64,000 nucleotides of DNA from Axinella damicornis (GCA_963931865.1 OZ007506.1:310001-374000), one strand, 5' to 3'. Shown: positions 29,475 through 40,781, counted from the stretch's first letter. Notes: generated from the letters alone by a model not told the origin. Program-made: numbers and translations.

Positions 29475-29634
29475 TGTGTACTTACTTCACTGTTCTTGTG
29501 CCAAGTGTAACGTAGACACTTCGTTCTTTGTTTTGGGAAGTACCTCGATAGGACTTGAATACCTCAGTATAACCCATTCTCTCAAAACTAGTACACAGTT
29601 GAATGGAAAAACTATCTCCTCTACATGTGTAATA

Positions 29635-30150
29635 CAAAGGTGGAATATTGACCTCACCCTCCTTCCAAAGCTCAAGTTTGAGTATGTCCAGATCTGCTAC
29701 TGTTGAATTGCTGTTGGATCTCGACAATCAAGCTGCTTGAACTCTGCATACTGAATTTGAACCAAGTTTTGGCAGGAAGTCAAAGTGGAGCGCGCAACCA
29801 GTTAGCCGGCCGGATGTGGCTGAAATACTGAATTTGTAGCATGTTTTGGCGGGAAGTTGGGATGGCACACTTGTCTAGTAGCCTGGGGTCTGAGTGTTCG
29901 CCTCCCCAATAACCAAATACGAGTCTGGACTACTCCGTACACACCGGTTCTCGACTCCCCTCCTAGCAGCCCGAGTACGCCGGTTCCCATCTGACCACTG
30001 AAGCTAAAGGTGTTCTGGTTGAAAGCAGGTTAGCCTCCTGTGATTCCAGACACGCCTATCCAACGCTCCTGAGGCTGCACACTTCGGTGTCCGACCTGTC
30101 ATGGAGGGATGGGTGTGTTGCTAGGTTGTTTTTTTTCTCTTTTTTTTTTC
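29635..30150 (+). mobile_element. SINE-like element, copy 1
   Basis: This block is a diverged copy of 32533-33076. Shared landmarks in order are GACCTCACCCTCCTTC, a GCTTGAA-containing segment, TTTTGGCGGGAAGT, GGGATGGCACAC, TGTTCGCCTCCCC, CACACCGGTT, GTTCTGGTTGAAAGCAGG, GACCTGTCATGGAGGGATGG, and a T-rich tail at the right end. ATGGCACAC and, about 40 nt on, TGTTCGCCTCC resemble the A and B boxes of a tRNA-type Pol III promoter. That and the low-complexity tail suggest a tRNA-derived SINE, but no ends or target duplications were fixed. Confidence 0.6.
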
Positions 30151-30490
30151 TCCAAGTTTTGTTTTGTTCTCTGATAGAATCATAGCTAATTATTCATGTT
30201 CTAGAAATGCCATAAATAAAATTCATTGTAGTCATAATATATGACTCAGTACTATGGCTTGGTCAGATGGACCTAGTCTGGGCACGAGACTAAGATGGAC
30301 CATGCACACTATTATACACCAATCAGCACTGCCATAACCCATTTATGCCAGGCCCACTATATACATGTACTGCATTCTAGCCCCTCCCAGCATATTTCCA
30401 TCCCAGTAGTCTAGCCCCTCCCAGCATGTGCACGGATGGACTCGTGTGACCGTACATACAAACATCATCCCAGTGGTCTCTCACTCGTAC

Positions 30491-30598
30491 CATTGTTCCT
30501 CCGACATTGGCACACGCAGGGCAGACCAGCTCCGTAGGATCATAGTCATCACTGGCAGAAGCCTGCTCAGCACAGCGTGCCTCTCCACCATAGTATGC
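30491..30598 (-). other. Unassigned exon-like open segment
   Basis: Thirty-six open codons lie between an acceptor (CACACACAG-like) and a donor (GTACGAGT). The peptide includes AYYGGEARC, DDYDPTELVCPACANVGG and is rich in acidic residues with a CxxC pair. It reads like real protein, perhaps part of a zinc-binding domain, but I cannot name it or find partner exons with certainty. Confidence 0.2.
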
Positions 30599-30918
30599 CT
30601 GTGTGCATGTGTGTATGTGTGTGTGTGTGTGGTGCCTGTGTGTGTGTGTGTTTGTGGTGCATGTGTGTGTATGCGTATGTGAATATGCTGTCTACTATGT
30701 CACCATTACATCACACATTACATCATCATTACATCACCAACCTCATGAGAGGGGTGTGTATACAGCCTTGTACCCAGACCTTCCTACGTCCGTGCAATTC
30801 GTCATTGCTGTCAGCATGCAAGCCCTGGTTGTGAACCTATATCTGTGCATTGTGAAGTAGAAAATGATGGCTGCTTGCATTACTGGTATATGTAGAACTG
30901 GACTATGTGTTGTTTTCC

Positions 30919-31002
30919 TAGCCTCGTTCCCAGGCCTTCTCACCCCAGCGTTTGTCACTTGCAGTACTGCAAGCGACAAACACTGGGATGAGAACGAGGC
31001 TA
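30919..31002. mobile_element. Foldback element (TAGCCTCGT family)
   Basis: The ends are TAGCCTCGTTCCCAGG and the reverse complement of TAGCCTCGTTCTCA. The interior is also palindromic (CAGCGTTTGTC...GACAAACACTG). Total 84 bp. Confidence 0.85.
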
Positions 31003-31259
31003 TTGTAAACCATACAAGCTTCATATCTGCTGCTTCAGCAGCACAAATTCACAATGGTAAGACGTAACAGCTGCCATTGTGACCATGTCCCTACATGTAA
31101 TGCAGGTGGTAGTGACATTCGCAGCTGGGTTCCCCTCATCTGGTGAGAATGACTCTCCCTTGATTGAAGCTGTTGGGTTTTCCCCATTGCTGTCACTGGG
31201 TCTCTGAGTGGGGTCCTGGGAGTGTGGGATGTACCCACACAGAAGCCGAGACAACAGTG

Positions 31260-32500
31260 CCAGCCAGCATGGGGTAGGTCAACACTGTGTACCTCCAGCC
31301 AGCATGGGGTAGGCTGACACTGTGTACCTCCAGCCAGCATGGGGTAGGCCGACACTGTATACCTCCAGCCAGCATGGGGTAGGCCGACACTGTGTACCTC
31401 CAGCCAGCATGGGGTAGGCCGACACTGTGTACCTCCAGCCAGCATGGGGTAGGCCGACACTGTGTACCTCCAGCCAGCATGGGGTAGGCCGACACTGTAT
31501 ACCTCCAGCTAGCATGGGGTAGGCCGACACTGTATACCTCCAGCCAGCATGGGGTAGGCCGACACTGTATACCTCCAGCCAGCATGGGGTAGGCCGACAC
31601 TGTGTACCTCCAGCCAGCATGGGGTAGGCCAACACTGTGTACCTCCAGCCAGCATGGGGTAGGCCGACACTGTATACCTCCAGCCAGCATGGGGTAGGCC
31701 GACACTGTGTACCTCCAGCCAGCATGGGGTAGGCCGACACTGTGTACCTCCAGCTAGCATGGGGTAGGCTGACACTGTATACCTCCAGCCAGCATGGGGT
31801 AGGCCGACACTGTGTACCTCCAGCCAGCATGGGGTAGGCCGACACTGTATACCTCCAGCCAGCATGGGGTAGGCCGACACTGTGTACCTCCAGCCAGCAT
31901 GGGGTAGGCCGACACTGTGTACCTCCAGCTAGCATGGGGTAGGCTGACACTGTATACCTCCAGCCAGCATGGGGTAGGCCGACACTGTGTACCTCCAGCC
32001 AGCATGGGGTAGGCCGACACTGTATACCTCCAGCCAGCATGGGGTAGGCCGACACTGTGTACCTCCAGCCAGCATGGGGTAGGCCGACACTGTGTACCTC
32101 CAGCTAGCATGGGGTAGGCTGACACTGTATACCTCCAGCCAGCATGGGGTAGGCCGACACAGTCTGTATACCTCCAGCTAGCATGGGGTAGGCCGACACT
32201 GTATACCTCCAGCTAGCATGGGGTAGGCCAACACTGTATACCTCCAGCCAGCATGGGGTAGGCCAACACTGTGTACCTCCAGCTAGCATGGGGTAGGCCT
32301 ACACTGTATATATATATATACCTCCAGCCAGCATGGGGTAGGCTGACACTGTATACCTCCAGCTAGCATGGGGTAGGCCTACACTGTATACCTCCAGCCA
32401 GCATGGGGTTAGCCCCGTTCCTAGGCCGTTTTGGGCCTGGGAATGAGGCTAGCATGGGGTAGGCCGACACAGTCTGTATACCTCCAGCCAGCATGTATCA
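31260..32500. repeat. 35-bp minisatellite, about 34 copies
   Basis: The unit contains CCAGCATGGGGTAGGCCGAC followed by ACTGTGTACCTCCAG. Copies differ mainly at GTGTA/GTATA, AGCCAG/AGCTAG and GGCCGAC/GGCTGAC. The period is not divisible by three, so the long minus-strand open frames (up to 258 codons) repeat every 35 residues and are repeat artefacts. A (TA)n interruption lies near 32310 and a foldback element interrupts the array at 32410-32451. Confidence 0.97.
32410..32451. mobile_element. Foldback element inserted in the 35-bp minisatellite
   Basis: A 42-bp foldback (TAGCCCCGTTCCTAGG ... CCTGGGAATGAGGCTA) interrupts one repeat unit; the unit resumes right after it with GCATGGGGTAGG. AGCATGGGGT occurs on both sides. 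Confidence 0.85.
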
Positions 32501-32532
32501 GCTCTAGGCTAGGCCTACATGTGCAAATTATA

Positions 32533-33076
32533 CAAAGGTGGAATAAATTGACCTCACCCTCCTTCTAAAGCTCAAGTGCGTCCAGAATATTCATAGAACC
32601 CCCGCTGTCTCCTCCCAACTAGCGTCGAATTCAATCTGCTTGAATGAAAAATTTGAACACATAATTTTGGCGGGAAGTCAAGGTAGCATGCGCATGCGCG
32701 CTACCAGTTGCTGGGTTGAAATACTGAATTTGTAACAAGTTTTGGCGGGAAGTCGGGATGGCACACTCGCTAAGCACTTGCTTTACAGCCTGGGGGTTGA
32801 GTGTTCGTCTCCCCAATAACCGAGTACGAGTCTGGGCCACTCTGTACACACCGGTTCCTGACTTCCCCGCCTAGCAGCTTGAGTACGCCGGTTCCCATCT
32901 GACCACCGAAGCTAAAGAAAGGTGTTCTGGTTGAAAGCAGGTAGCCCCCTGTGATTCCAGTCACCGGCGCCTATCCAGCGCTCCTGAGGCTTACACTTCG
33001 GTGTCCGACCTGTCATGGAGGGATGGGTTGTTGCTAGGTTGTTTTTTTTCTCTCTCTCTCTCTTTTTTTTTTTTCC
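32533..33076 (+). mobile_element. SINE-like element, copy 2
   Basis: Diverged copy of 29635-30150 in the same orientation. It is slightly longer in the tRNA-like head (GGGATGGCACACTCGCTAAG, then GAGTGTTCGTCTCCCC) and ends in a T/CT-rich tail at about 33038-33076. Together the two copies flank the 35-bp minisatellite. Confidence 0.6.
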
Positions 33077-33341
33077 TTTTTGGTTCTTTATTCTCTCTTC
33101 GTTTTCATTTTTGGGGGTTCTGCATGGAGGGAGGCTTTCTTTATTTTTTTCCTCTCGAGGTGTAGAAATACCACAACATAATTATGTCTATAATATAATA
33201 TTATCAGCACTGTCTATGCATGAATTGAATTCAACAGTGCATAGTAATGACATGCGTTCCTGTAAACAATGTTTTCCCCAGTGTTCGAAAAATTCATTAT
33301 GCAGAGAGAGTATTGTGGACCAGACCAGGCAGCCACAGACC

Positions 33342-33370
33342 TAGCCTCGTACCCGGCGCATACGAGGCTA
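33342..33370. mobile_element. Minimal foldback element, 29 bp
   Basis: TAGCCTCGTACCCGGC followed by GCATACGAGGCTA: two near-complementary arms with almost no interior. Confidence 0.75.
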
Positions 33371-34247
33371 CCACGGACCGTGTGGTGAGAAACTGGGCTC
33401 TGGTTTGCCTAGCTATGGTTTGCCCTAGGGGAGGACACCCCATTTAGTAAACACCCCAGTTCTGCATGTGATTTAGTAGAGGAGGCGCAAACACCAGAGC
33501 ACACCATCCCATTCTGCATGGTCCTCATGCAGTCAAAGTTCTTGTCAGCCTTCTCGATCGTTTTGCACTGTAAGGGGGTCTGGGAACTAATATTTGTGTG
33601 CATGTAATTGCCTGCAACAACTGTCCAATTATACTAACCGAATTACTGCATTGAAGAATGTATGTTTTTGGACTCGCTCTTCTCTGGTTCCCTGCCGAGT
33701 GATGAGACCCCATGCAGAGCCACAATATTACATACGTCAAAACAGATGTATTTTTCAGTCTATGTTAATAGCAGAAACCAGAACTGACCAACTTGGGCGG
33801 ATTTATATAACAGGTTGTTATTTCAAGTCATTCATCATTTCACCCCACCTGCAGAACAACCGACATTCCTCACGTTTCCATCAGAACGTTGTCCAAGCTG
33901 AAGGACCAGTGGGCTCTAGGAAAGCCTGTGTATGAGCTTGAGGCTACAGTGGGACTTAAACTGCTCTTGAAACGGACACCATTCTGATTGAACTGCTGTA
34001 TAAATGAGGAAGGAGCTGACGCAGGTGAGTTGCTAACTAGCTATTTAAGCAAGAAAACTGCAATGCTGATTGCATTATCATGAAGTTGCCAAATATGGTG
34101 AGGTGTGTTGTCATTCAGCAGTGATGCAAAGAGACACATGAGCATACAAACATTCCAGGTTTAGTAATCTAGTCTACTACACCAGGCAGAATAGAAGCAA
34201 GTCCTTAGGAGGAAAGTAGAAAGGATTGAAATGGTTAGCATATCAAG

Positions 34248-36582
34248 TCATTGATCAAGGAACCTGCAGCAGTCGCTACCAATCTTCCATACTTCTCCCT
34301 GTTTCGTGAGGAGAAAATTCTGAGCAAAGTTCTGTTCTCCGCCGTGTCCACCGTACCTCACCACACCCTGGCAGACCACCATCACGTTGGACTGCCCAGT
34401 CTGGCTGCCGTCCATCACAGGCTGGCAGTCGTAGGAGAGCAGGGAGTGCTCGCTGGTGGGGAGGGACTGGTAGAATGTGCTGATGTCCATCACACCAGAC
34501 TTGGTGTGGCCATTCCAGACCACAAATGATGTGTCCGAGTAGAACCCTGAGATAAGCTGTGGAACACATTAGGTAGGGCAGAGGATAATTGCAATTTTAG
34601 GAGCTGTCTTCATAGATTGAATGGCAAAAATAGGAGCGCGGCAATGTGTGCCAATGATGGCCAAGGGTAGCCCAATTCTCAGCCCCGGTGAGAATGAGGC
34701 TCGGCCATGGGATACAGTCAAAAGGTGGGGGATGTCTGGTACTGGCAATGCCCTTTAGAGATAGGTTCTGTATGAGCAAAAAGGGTTGGACAGGGGGAGG
34801 TGGGTGGGTGCACCCTAGCCTCGTACCCAGGCCCAGCCGACCCAGGGACTGGGTATGAGGTAGCCTCGTTCTTAGGCCATTCCCACCACCAGTATTTCAT
34901 CGCTTCCAGTATGAATACGGCGGGGGAAGGCCTGGGAGATCTGGTCACGTGCGATGACGTCAGGTAGACAGATGGTAGACACATGGGGGGAGGGGGAGGT
35001 GCCCAACCGTTAAAATACCTGTTTCGCGTTGATCCGTCCTCGGAATGGTATCAATCGTCTGCCTTGCGAATGCTCTGATATCCAGCCATTGGACGGACAG
35101 TACAACACAGGACGTCAAGATTCTTCGTTGGGCACCGCCCTCCGTGTGTCTACCATGTGTCTACTTGATGGCATCGCACGTGACCAGATCTCCCAGGCCT
35201 CCCCCCGCCGTATTTCATACTGGTAGTGATGAAATACTGGCAGTGGGAACGGCCTGGGAATGAGGCTAACTGCACCCTAAGGGTGCAAACAGCATGGTCG
35301 GTTGTGACTGGGCGTGGAGTGCAGTTCTGTGTGCAGTTTGGAGGACAAAAACCCAACAGAAGTAAATTGCAAACTAAACGGCTGACCTCCAAAATCTATG
35401 GTTGGTACAGAGTTAAGCAGCATGGTCACACGGTCAGGGATCGGTTCCCTGGGTATGCCACAGGTGTTTGAGTACAGTGCTTATTTTGAAGTTAGAAGAT
35501 GTAAGTGAAGTAGTGCTCCTTCCGCGTAGGCTGCAAGCTCAGCTAGGCCACAGTACCCGCACGTGGACCAAGATGATTGTACCGTCACATGTGCGTTAAC
35601 CTTAACTGGTAATTGCATTCCTGAGTGTGACTAACTACCATAAAGTTGACCATTTAATAATTATATCACGTCTGCTCTATCCCTACGTATAGGCTCTATG
35701 ATACGAATTCTAGCTGACATCACAGCCTGCACGGACAGATTAGCTGCCTTCTGCCAACAGGTGGCCACTCCAATACGCGCTGTACTTAGAGCTACGACTG
35801 GGGTCACAGCCTGTGACTGTCCATAGACTGCCTGTAACCATGACCATGCTGCTAAACTGCCAGTGACCCTGTGACCATCACAAAAATCCACCGTGACAGT
35901 GTGATGTTTCAGCTGTGTACAGTACACCACACCTACATCTGCCATATACGGAGTCACAATCCCCAATCGCAGCGGTGCTTATTGGAGTGACCACCCCTCG
36001 CTAGCGCTAACAAGGGGGTGACACTCCCATAGACACCATGCATAGTTATACAGCTGCAACCGGAGTCAGGAAATCATGACTGTCTTTTTGCTGCTTTGAT
36101 CACTTGACCGCATCACAAAAAGACTTGGCCGTTTGACAGTGCACACATTTTGCCTTTGACCTGATAATGTATGGAAGAATGTGCAGCAAGACTCCTCCCC
36201 TTCCTTAGCATACGGGGTCAAGATGCCCGGTCACAGCTGTGACTACAGCGAATATGGGAGTATACGTACGTGTCACCCCCATGGCTAAAATATAATTGGC
36301 ACTCGGCAAATCATTACAGTACCGCAAGGGTGCTTGCAAAAAGAGGCACCACTGCAGTGATTAACATGGAAGTGATTGCAAGTACCTCCTGTTTGGGGAA
36401 ATAATCTTGGGAACTATAAGGAATGATGTGCTCCAATTAGAACATTGTAACACTACCTGTCTTCTCTTGTCAAACGTGTCATAGAAGACTTCCACAAATT
36501 TCTCCCCTGCTTCACTGGCCTCACTGACCCGAGAAGGGAAGTCGGGCACCTTCTGGATCTGGCCTACCAAGCCGGCCATCAT
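34248..36582 (-). CDS. NXT1: NTF2-related export protein (NXT1/NXT2 orthologue)
   Basis: Small NTF2-fold partner of NXF1 in bulk mRNA export through the nuclear pore. Two minus-strand exons, 36582-36457 and 34556-34248, join in phase 0 (donor CAG|GTAGTG, acceptor CCACAG), giving 144 residues against about 140 in vertebrates. Recognisable family segments are GEKFVEVFYDTFDKRRQ, FVVWNGHTKSG, SYDCQPVMDG, QNFLLTKQGEVWKIGSDCCR and a C-terminal FLDQ. Two adjacent ATGs (36582 and 36579) could serve as start. The 1.9 kb intron carries foldback elements. Its start codon is about 100 bp from that of divergent nocturnin. Animals with several copies use NXT1 and NXT2; I cannot say which this matches better. 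Confidence 0.95.
34816..34862. mobile_element. Foldback element in NXT intron
   Basis: TAGCCTCGTACCCAGGC at the left and GGGTATGAGGTA at the right, 47 bp; it abuts a second, larger foldback. Confidence 0.8.
34861..35268. mobile_element. Composite foldback, about 125-bp arms
   Basis: The left arm (34861 to about 34987, TAGCCTCGTTCTTAGGCC ... GTAGACACATGG) and right arm (about 35142-35268) are inverted copies. Shared features are a CGCCGTATTTCATACTG-like segment, GGTCACGTGCGATG and the family end. About 155 bp lie between them. Total 408 bp, much larger than other members. Confidence 0.8.
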
Positions 36583-36684
36583 TCACCCACCGTGAGTCTC
36601 GTTCCTAAACGCGTCCTGGGAATTGGAACTAGACTGTGCTGGAAGGGGCGGGGTTATGGGTGGAGGCCGTGTGGGAGGGGCTGC
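36583..36684. promoter_or_regulatory. Putative bidirectional promoter, NXT / nocturnin
   Basis: Just 102 bp separate the NXT start (36582) from the first in-frame nocturnin ATG (36685). Both 5' UTRs must be very short, overlap, or lie inside this gap. Inferred from layout only. Confidence 0.45.
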
Positions 36685-38021
36685 ATGTCGATGATTGATA
36701 TGGAACTGGTGAAGAGGGACTGGGTAGCCTGTGGAGAGCAGCGACAAGAGGAGGAGGCTGAGGGGAGTTTCAGAGTGGTGCAGTGGAACACACTGGCTGA
36801 TGGTAACTTACTGTTAGTGAGTCAATCTGTGCTGGGGTCAACAAGATTGCATGGAAGGTCGAGCCTGCTAGACTAGAATGTACATGCTTATATTAAAGTA
36901 CTTCCTGCTGGACCTTAACACTTTAACCCAATTCTGGCAGCGAAGCTTTTTTCTCAGTCTAGACGGGTGATGGTCGGCCGAGAGCCATGACTGTTGAATG
37001 CCCCTCGATGGGTGGGTTTGGTTAAAGTCATGAACGTGTAAAGGTTGGTCATGTATGCGGAGTTTGGGGGCTGAAAAGCAGAGAATATGATGCATCCATA
37101 AGCTAAGAGAGACCTCTGGAGAAAATAATTTTATCGGTTGATCTACTTTGTAGTATGAGTGCCCTTTCTGTCCCCCTAGCACTGTCCTACTCAACCCCCG
37201 ACTCTAACTTCTTGAAGTCTCCACCCGAGTCGCTGAAGTGGCCACACCGGAAGCAGAACCTCTTGGAGGAGATCCTGCGCTCCAATGCTGACATCCTCTG
37301 TCTTGAAGAGGTTGACCATTTCCAGGACTTCTTCTTCCCCGAGCTCTCTCAACGGGGATTTGAGGGAGTCTTCAAGTCAAAGATCGACTCCCCGTGTCTC
37401 TACGTGCAGCCCAACAATGGTTCTGATGGCTGTGCTTTGTTTTATCGCTCCACGAAGTTCACTCTACTGCAGAAGAAGGAGCTTGTTTTGAAGGATCCTA
37501 ATGGTGATGACTCGCACCAGGTAGCCATTTTGATGAAGTTTGAATGTAAAGGTGCACCGACACCCACCGGTGGTCCCCGCCTGCAATTCTGTGTGGCTGT
37601 CACACACCTGAAGGCCAAATCTGGCCACCAGGAGCACCGTCTGGCCCAAGGGAAGCACTTGTTATCAGAGGTGACCGCTTTTGCCCGGGGACTGCCAAGC
37701 ATCATATGTGGGGACTTCAACGCACCACCAGATGAGCCAGTCTACCAACACTTTGCCAGTCACCAAGACCCCCCGTTTGTCAGTGCCTACACGGCTGCCT
37801 ACCGTGGTGATGAGCCTTCCTTCACTTCATGGAAGTTCCGTCCTTCAAAGGAGAGCAAGTACACCATTGACTATATCTGGTACACCCCCGGGAGGCTGTG
37901 CATGACAGGTGTATGGGGGATACCATCTGAGGAGGACATTGGGAAGACAGCGCTACCTAACTTTGGATACCCATCTGACCATGTGGCGATCGGTGCTAAC
38001 TTTCGGCTCCAGCAAAGCTAA
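36685..38021 (+). CDS. NOCT: Nocturnin, NADP(H) 2'-phosphatase of the CCR4 deadenylase-like family
   Basis: Exonuclease-endonuclease-phosphatase fold enzyme; vertebrate nocturnin removes the 2'-phosphate of NADP(H) and is under circadian control. Two exons, 36685-36802 and 37180-38021, give 319 residues; donor G|GTAACT and acceptor CCCCCTAG join to make WNTLAD|ALSYS. Family and active-site segments seen are RVVQWNTLAD, DILCLEEVDHFQDFF (metal-binding Glu about residue 83), NNGSDGCALF, CVAVTHLKAK, CGDFNAPP, YTIDYIWY and PSDHVAI near the end (catalytic Asp/His). The start is the first in-frame ATG; the frame is open upstream to about 36592 without an ATG. There is no long N-terminal mitochondrial presequence as in vertebrates, unless an upstream exon exists. 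It converges with MMTAG2, 145 bp away. Confidence 0.95.
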
Positions 38022-38166
38022 GAACTGCTAGTGTAGTGTAGTAGTAACTGTTGAAATTTGGATATAGTTGTAAGAGAAATAGACCGGTCACCCTGTTCAT
38101 GTGTGATGGTTGCATGATAGTGTGTACACACAGGACTGTTTGCAAGACATGCTCTCCCTAGACCAG

Positions 38167-40391
38167 CTAATCTGAGGCACTAGTTGTATCGTGTCTTCTT
38201 CGTTTGTGTTTGTGCGAGTCCTTTTCGTGATGCCTCCTCCTCTTCCTCCTCCTCTCACCCTCCGACCCTTCACTGTCACTCTCACGATGATCCTTCTTCT
38301 TGTGCTTCCTGGACTTCTTCTCTTTCTTGTGCTTCTTCCTGAAATGGACGAAGAAGGGGAGATGTCATGTTGGAGAGAGTGCTGGTCAGGAAGGCCATCA
38401 TGCCTGGACTAACTTTGAGGTTCTCTCTGCAGCTGGAGATTCCTCTCTGGTCTTACGCTTGCCTCTCACAGGATGAGAGGCAACTGGCTGCTCCCTCGTG
38501 ATCTTCAGTGACTGCCCATCTCCCTTACTCAGGGATGGATCATGCTACGGGGAGAAGGTTCTCAACATACGTTAATATCACTACACAGACTACTACAATA
38601 TATAGTGGCATTGTGAACACCTGGTTCATTGTGGTCCACTGCATTAACTTCAACACTAGTGGACCGGAACTGTGAGTGGTGTATGTCGTTGTAGCGGGCG
38701 CTTTACTCTTACCACAAATAAGTCTAATAGAAACAAAGCTACATGTAGGTTGCTTGAGACCTCAACATCTCAAATGATGGGGGCAACATATCACAATACC
38801 TCAAGCTCCAAGTAATCTGGTACAGTAGACGTTAGCCTCGTACCCAGGCACCGCCCACCCAACCCTGGTACGAGCCTACGTAGATGTTAATATCTAGTGC
38901 CACCCACAATATTTGCACGCTCTAACCTCAAAGATGGTTGCCCCTTCCTTGTTGGTCGTGCTCTCAGTACCAGAGTACATCATCTGAGATCTCCGACTGC
39001 GGGAAAGATAACTTGTTCGTCCTTCCCTTTCACTGGTATGTCAGCAACATTCTTCCCCTTACCTCTGGAAGCCAATTCCTTTCATCCTCTCTTCGCCAGT
39101 TTCCTCTCTCTCCTCCACCGACTTCCGACGACACACCTCCGCTATCTCCTGCTTTGTCAGGGACCCATGGGGCTTGGCAGGGGTTGAGGGCTTCAGGCCA
39201 CTGATCAGAGATGGAAAAGTTCATCGTCAAATTTACCCTCCCACCCACACCCATCCTCCTCCTCCCTCCCACACGCACAATGGTGACTCACAGGGCAGCT
39301 GCCATGGCCTCCTCCTCAGCCCTTTTCACAGCAGCTATCTCCTGTAGCAACATCCAAAGCAGGGCATCCATCACACACAAGCCACCGACGATGAGCTACT
39401 GTACGTTGTTGCATGCCTACTCTGAGCATGGACACTAACGTACGGACTCACAGCCTTTAGGTTATCCCGGTTGCTGGTCACTTTGGAGTGCTTGGTATAC
39501 CTGCAAGCAAGGTTAGAGGTCTAAGGTCAAGGTGTATGGCACATACAGTGATCATGTAACACAGAATCAACAGTGGGTCAATCTGTGCACAGAATTCGAT
39601 CAATTTAGCATAGAAATACGATGTTTTGATCCCTCTTTGGGACTCTTCAGGCACTCGTCACTGACCGATAGATGACAGGAGCTGGCTCATTGATAACTAG
39701 GGCAGCCAACATACAATGACAGAACACATACCATGTTAGATCCTTTCCCTTCTGCCACCTCCCCACAGGTGCTCTCACAGAGTGACCTGAGGGCAGCAGA
39801 ATACAGTACAGGGTTCAAAGGTTATTACGAAACTGTTCAGCTCCGCAACTGGGGTCACAGTGCTGCAAACACTGCCCAGGAGTGCTGTGGGCCTACCCGT
39901 GGGGATAGTTTGTGGGAGGAGGGGACCTGGGCTCTGTGGCTAGTCTTGCTCTCCCGTAGTGGGTGTGCCGAGAGGCTGGCCCGTGAGACTACTCAGACAC
40001 TTGGTGGTACATTGATCAAGACACATGATGAATGCGCAGGCTCACAGCATGGGAGTGGCCACCCCTCACAAGTATTACAGTATATAGGTTTGGAGGGGGT
40101 ATACATAGTCTCAGAATTTCAACTCCCAAAATATCAAGTTTGGTGATACAGCTAGGCCCACAATAATTTATAATTAACTAGTCTTGTTCCCAGACCCTCA
40201 TAATTTAACTTGTATATGTGTACCAAGAGTATATAATACACTCTTGATGTGTATACTATGGCAGATCCTCAGCTGGACCATGCAGTTGGACTCCGGAGCT
40301 GACCGAGGTAGTTTTCTCTGTATTTATCTGCTTTCACATCTTCCCACTCGAACTGGTCCTTCCCACCCCTCGACCCTCCCCGAACCGGCAT
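38167..40391 (-). CDS. C1orf35: MMTAG2 (C1orf35) orthologue, Lys-rich nuclear protein
   Basis: Multiple myeloma tumour-associated protein 2 family; molecular function not established. Eight minus-strand exons: 40391-40304, 39786-39732, 39500-39452, 39341-39292, 39200-39063, 38996-38927, 38544-38414 and 38338-38167; phases agree at every join and the total is 250 residues (human about 263). Family blocks in order are [20 protein letters not shown] and YRENYLGHSV (1-33), [17 protein letters not shown] (35-51), [18 protein letters not shown] (65-82), [13 protein letters not shown], then a basic Lys/His/Arg-rich tail ([15 protein letters not shown]) with SDSEGSEGE, fitting a nuclear protein. The first donor (CTCG|GTCAGC) is weak. 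Every other exon is 49-172 nt. It is divergent from NUP54 (390 bp) and convergent with nocturnin. Confidence 0.9.
38833..38878. mobile_element. Foldback element in MMTAG2 intron
   Basis: TAGCCTCGTACCCAGGCACC and, inverted, CCTGGTACGAGCCTA; 46 bp, between exons 6 and 7 of MMTAG2. Confidence 0.85.
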
Positions 40392-40781
40392 GTGGAAAGA
40401 CATCCTCAGGATCCTGACACCCGTCTTCTTGCACTCCGCAGAGCTCCGTATACGTTCCGTATATTATAGGCAGCTCCGGTTACTTCTCCGGATTGGGCAT
40501 GAGTTTTGTGAGGTGGACGGATCTGAAGGTCTGAGTGACTTGAAGTGGCGTTTCTGAACTCATGTGAGTGTGCGTGTGACAATGCACCCATTAAGCTCTG
40601 TACATGCATGGTCTTGTCGTGTAAAATTGACTTTAATCTTGCACTGCATGCATGATTGTGACATCACGAAGTCAGTAAACTGCATGAAGCACCCACTGAC
40701 GGAACATGTAGGAGGCTGAGTCCTAGCGGTGTCTATCAGTGGTGTGGACACCATCACTTTCCTATACTCCAGTACACTAAG
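40392..40781. promoter_or_regulatory. Putative bidirectional promoter, MMTAG2 / NUP54
   Basis: 390 bp between two divergent start codons. It holds short inverted motifs such as CGTATACG and CCGTATATTATAGG near 40445-40470. It may also hold a 5' UTR splice site for NUP54 (ACTCCAG just before 40772). The regulatory role is inferred from position. Confidence 0.4.

Larger units (their letters stand above)
27765..34247. other. Gene-poor interval upstream of cadherin A
   Basis: I find no convincing gene in these 6.5 kb. The interval holds a perfect 49-nt hairpin, short tandem duplications, two copies of a SINE-like element, a 35-bp minisatellite and several foldback elements, listed separately. 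Two short minus-strand segments with splice-like borders (30491-30598 and one starting at 33567) could belong to an unrecognised gene. The upstream regulatory region of the giant cadherin must lie at its left end. Confidence 0.5.

Noticed and set aside
29860..29930. A functional tRNA gene
   Set aside because: A- and B-box-like motifs are present, but no cloverleaf forms by eye and a second diverged copy exists, so a SINE head is more likely.
31193..32289. Minus-strand open frames up to 258 codons (MLAGG...CWLEV repeats)
   Set aside because: They follow the 35-bp minisatellite and cycle through frames; no start context, domain or splice partner.
31260..32500. CRISPR array
   Set aside because: Units are contiguous with no unique spacers, and the window is plainly eukaryotic; the same holds for the other arrays.
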